Shown piece after piece: positions 62,805 to 64,000 of a stretch of 64,000 nucleotides of DNA. This stretch comes from Bacteroidota bacterium (GTDB taxonomy: Bacteria; Bacteroidota; Bacteroidia; Cytophagales; Spirosomataceae): contig JAIUOF010000003.1 in the NCBI GenBank assembly GCA_020161355.1, positions 124,001 through 188,000 of the forward strand, in the 5' to 3' direction. How positions within the stretch are numbered: the stretch's first letter is position 1; each line of letters starts with the position of its first letter. The notes under the pieces were generated by a model that did not search any database, was not told the DNA's origin, and saw only the letters and a list, made by a program, of their open reading frames with translations. Made by a program: the position numbers and the translations under genes.

Positions 62805-64000
62805 ATGAGATACTTATACATTCTTGTTTTCTTAATATTTTCAGGAACAGCATTTGCCCAACTCACTCAAAACATAAGGGGAAAAATCGTAGACAAAGAA
62901 GCCAAATTTGGTATTCCCGGTGTATCGGTTATGGTGGTGGGTTTACCCACAATGGGCAATGTGACCGACGAAGAAGGAAATTTTAAAATTAACAAAGTAC
63001 CAGTAGGCCGTCAAACGATAAAAGTAACCTATGTGGGATATAAAGAATTACTAATCAATAACATAGTAGTGGATGCCGGCAAAGAGGTTATCCTTAATCT
63101 GGAAATGGAAGAGGCTCCAATGCAGCTCAATGAGGTGATTGTAAAAGCCCGCAGAAACGGTGAAGCTTCCAATGAAATGGCCACACTTTCGGCACGACAA
63201 TTCTCGGTAGAAGAAACCAACCGCTATGCAGGTAGTCGTGGCGAGCCAGCCAGGATGGCCTCCAATTTTGCAGGTGTACAGGGTGCCGATGATTCCAGAA
63301 GTGATATCGTGATTCGTGGTAATTCTCCTTCGGGGGTATTGTGGCGGGTAGAAGGTGTGAGCATCCCCAATCCCAATCACTTTGCAATTCCAGGCACTTC
63401 AGGCGGACCGGTAAGTATCATCAACAATAAGTATCTGACCAATTCTGACTTTTTCACCGGAGCTTTTCCGGCTGAATTTGGCAACAGTATTTCCGGGGTT
63501 TTTGATCTTAAGCTAAGAAACGGAAACAACCAGAGCCACGAAATGATGGCCCAGTTTGGATTTTTGGGTACTGAAGCCATGGCAGAGGGCCCTCTGAATA
63601 AAGAGAAAGGCTCGTCCTATTTGTTGACCTATCGCTACGCCAATCTTTGGCTATTCAACAAAATCGGCATTGACATTGGCACCCAGGCAGTTCCAAAATA
63701 TCAGGATGGTTTTTTCAGGTTTAATTTTCCGAAAAAAAATGGTGCGAGTGTTGCCCTTTGGGGTTTTGCCGGAAATAGTAATGTGGATATCATGATAAGT
63801 GAGCAAACCACCGAAGACCGAAATATTTTTGGTTCCAATGACCGCGACCAGTATTTTTCATCCAGAATCGGTGTGGCAGGCTTGACTTACTCCAAACCTT
63901 TAAATAAAACCACTTTTCTGAAAGCCACGCTAGCCGCTTCGACCAATGCCGTAGATGCCAACCATGATTATGTGCTATTCAATTATGATGACCAGGGGAA
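62805..64000 (+). CDS. TonB-dependent receptor with carboxypeptidase-like N-domain (3' truncated)
   Basis: The first 398 codons run off the window end. Signal peptide (to about 18, GTAFAQ), a CarboxypepD_reg-like domain (about 25-100: GKIVDKEAKFGIPGVSVMVV, EGNFKINKVPVGRQTIKVTY), and a plug domain (about 115-250: MASNFAGVQGADDSRSDIVI, VLWRVEGVSIPNPNHFAIPG, AFPAEFGNSISGVFDLKLR), then the start of the barrel. It has no SusD-like gene in the window. The substrate is unknown. It has a clean promoter and no visible riboswitch. Confidence 0.92.
   Translation, partial: MRYLYILVFLIFSGTAFAQLTQNIRGKIVDKEAKFGIPGVSVMVVGLPTMGNVTDEEGNFKINKVPVGRQTIKVTYVGYKELLINNIVVDAGKEVILNLEMEEAPMQLNEVIVKARRNGEASNEMATLSARQFSVEETNRYAGSRGEPARMASNFAGVQGADDSRSDIVIRGNSPSGVLWRVEGVSIPNPNHFAIPGTSGGPVSIINNKYLTNSDFFTGAFPAEFGNSISGVFDLKLRNGNNQSHEMMAQFGFLGTEAMAEGPLNKEKGSSYLLTYRYANLWLFNKIGIDIGTQAVPKYQDGFFRFNFPKKNGASVALWGFAGNSNVDIMISEQTTEDRNIFGSNDRDQYFSSRIGVAGLTYSKPLNKTTFLKATLAASTNAVDANHDYVLFNYDDQG

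Overview
The window looks like an ordinary chromosomal stretch of a low-GC member of the Bacteroidota, probably Cytophagia (an inference). The supports are -33 TTTG / -7 TAnnTTTG promoters, few Shine-Dalgarno sites, a type IX secretion C-terminal domain, several DUF families common in the phylum, monomeric isocitrate dehydrogenase and thiamine-riboswitch control of a TonB-dependent receptor. I found no tRNA, rRNA, insertion sequence, prophage or CRISPR array.

Layout. 0-3.3 kb: a TPR-CHAT protein (5' truncated by the window, broken by a one-base frameshift) facing an anti-sigma-like protein and an ECF-type sigma factor. 3.4-12.5 kb: an accessory, regulation-rich island with two DNA-binding-only LytTR proteins, a NarL-type sensor kinase and response regulator, a 7TM-like protein, a lipoprotein plus AvrRpt2/C39-like cysteine protease pair, a small outer-membrane barrel and two related exported proteins. 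Three promoters here share a palindrome CTAATATTAG at exactly the same distance from the -7 box, which points to one small regulon. The second LytTR frame runs without a stop into an exported protein. 13-22.9 kb: a large secreted metallophosphoesterase, a PepSY-like repeat lipoprotein, a desaturase/KAS III/hydrolase operon, a universal stress protein, and YciI and SIMPL proteins. 23.1-28.3 kb: a DUF433 antitoxin with a decayed DUF5615 toxin, icd, a DUF1684 gene, murB, and a BrnT/BrnA pair.

28.4-35.4 kb: a TPP riboswitch with its TonB receptor, then a compact cluster of two paralogous small membrane proteins, a LolA-like protein, an exported YidD homologue and two TPR/DUF5683-like proteins. 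This cluster is the second candidate for an undescribed system. 35.4-45.9 kb: a TMTC-like membrane TPR protein, a long plus-strand operon (TPR, DUF4292 lipoprotein, EnvC-like, panB, comEC, DUF2911) and an oxidoreductase. 45.9-49.6 kb: a T9SS cargo protein, a membrane protein and a shortened str operon (rpsL-rpsG only). 49.8-51.1 kb: arsR-arsM with two matching operators.

51-64 kb: a TPR protein, an SDR, a cytochrome c/DUF3365 protein, a barnase/barstar pair, a flavo-iron-sulfur reductase, an M16 peptidase, a small ORF plus GNAT (TA-like) pair, a molybdenum-cofactor-sulfurase-like PLP enzyme with a BadF-type kinase, DUF983, thioredoxin and the start of a second TonB receptor. Four toxin/antidote-like pairs lie within 36 kb (DUF433/DUF5615, BrnT/BrnA, barnase/barstar, small ORF/GNAT).
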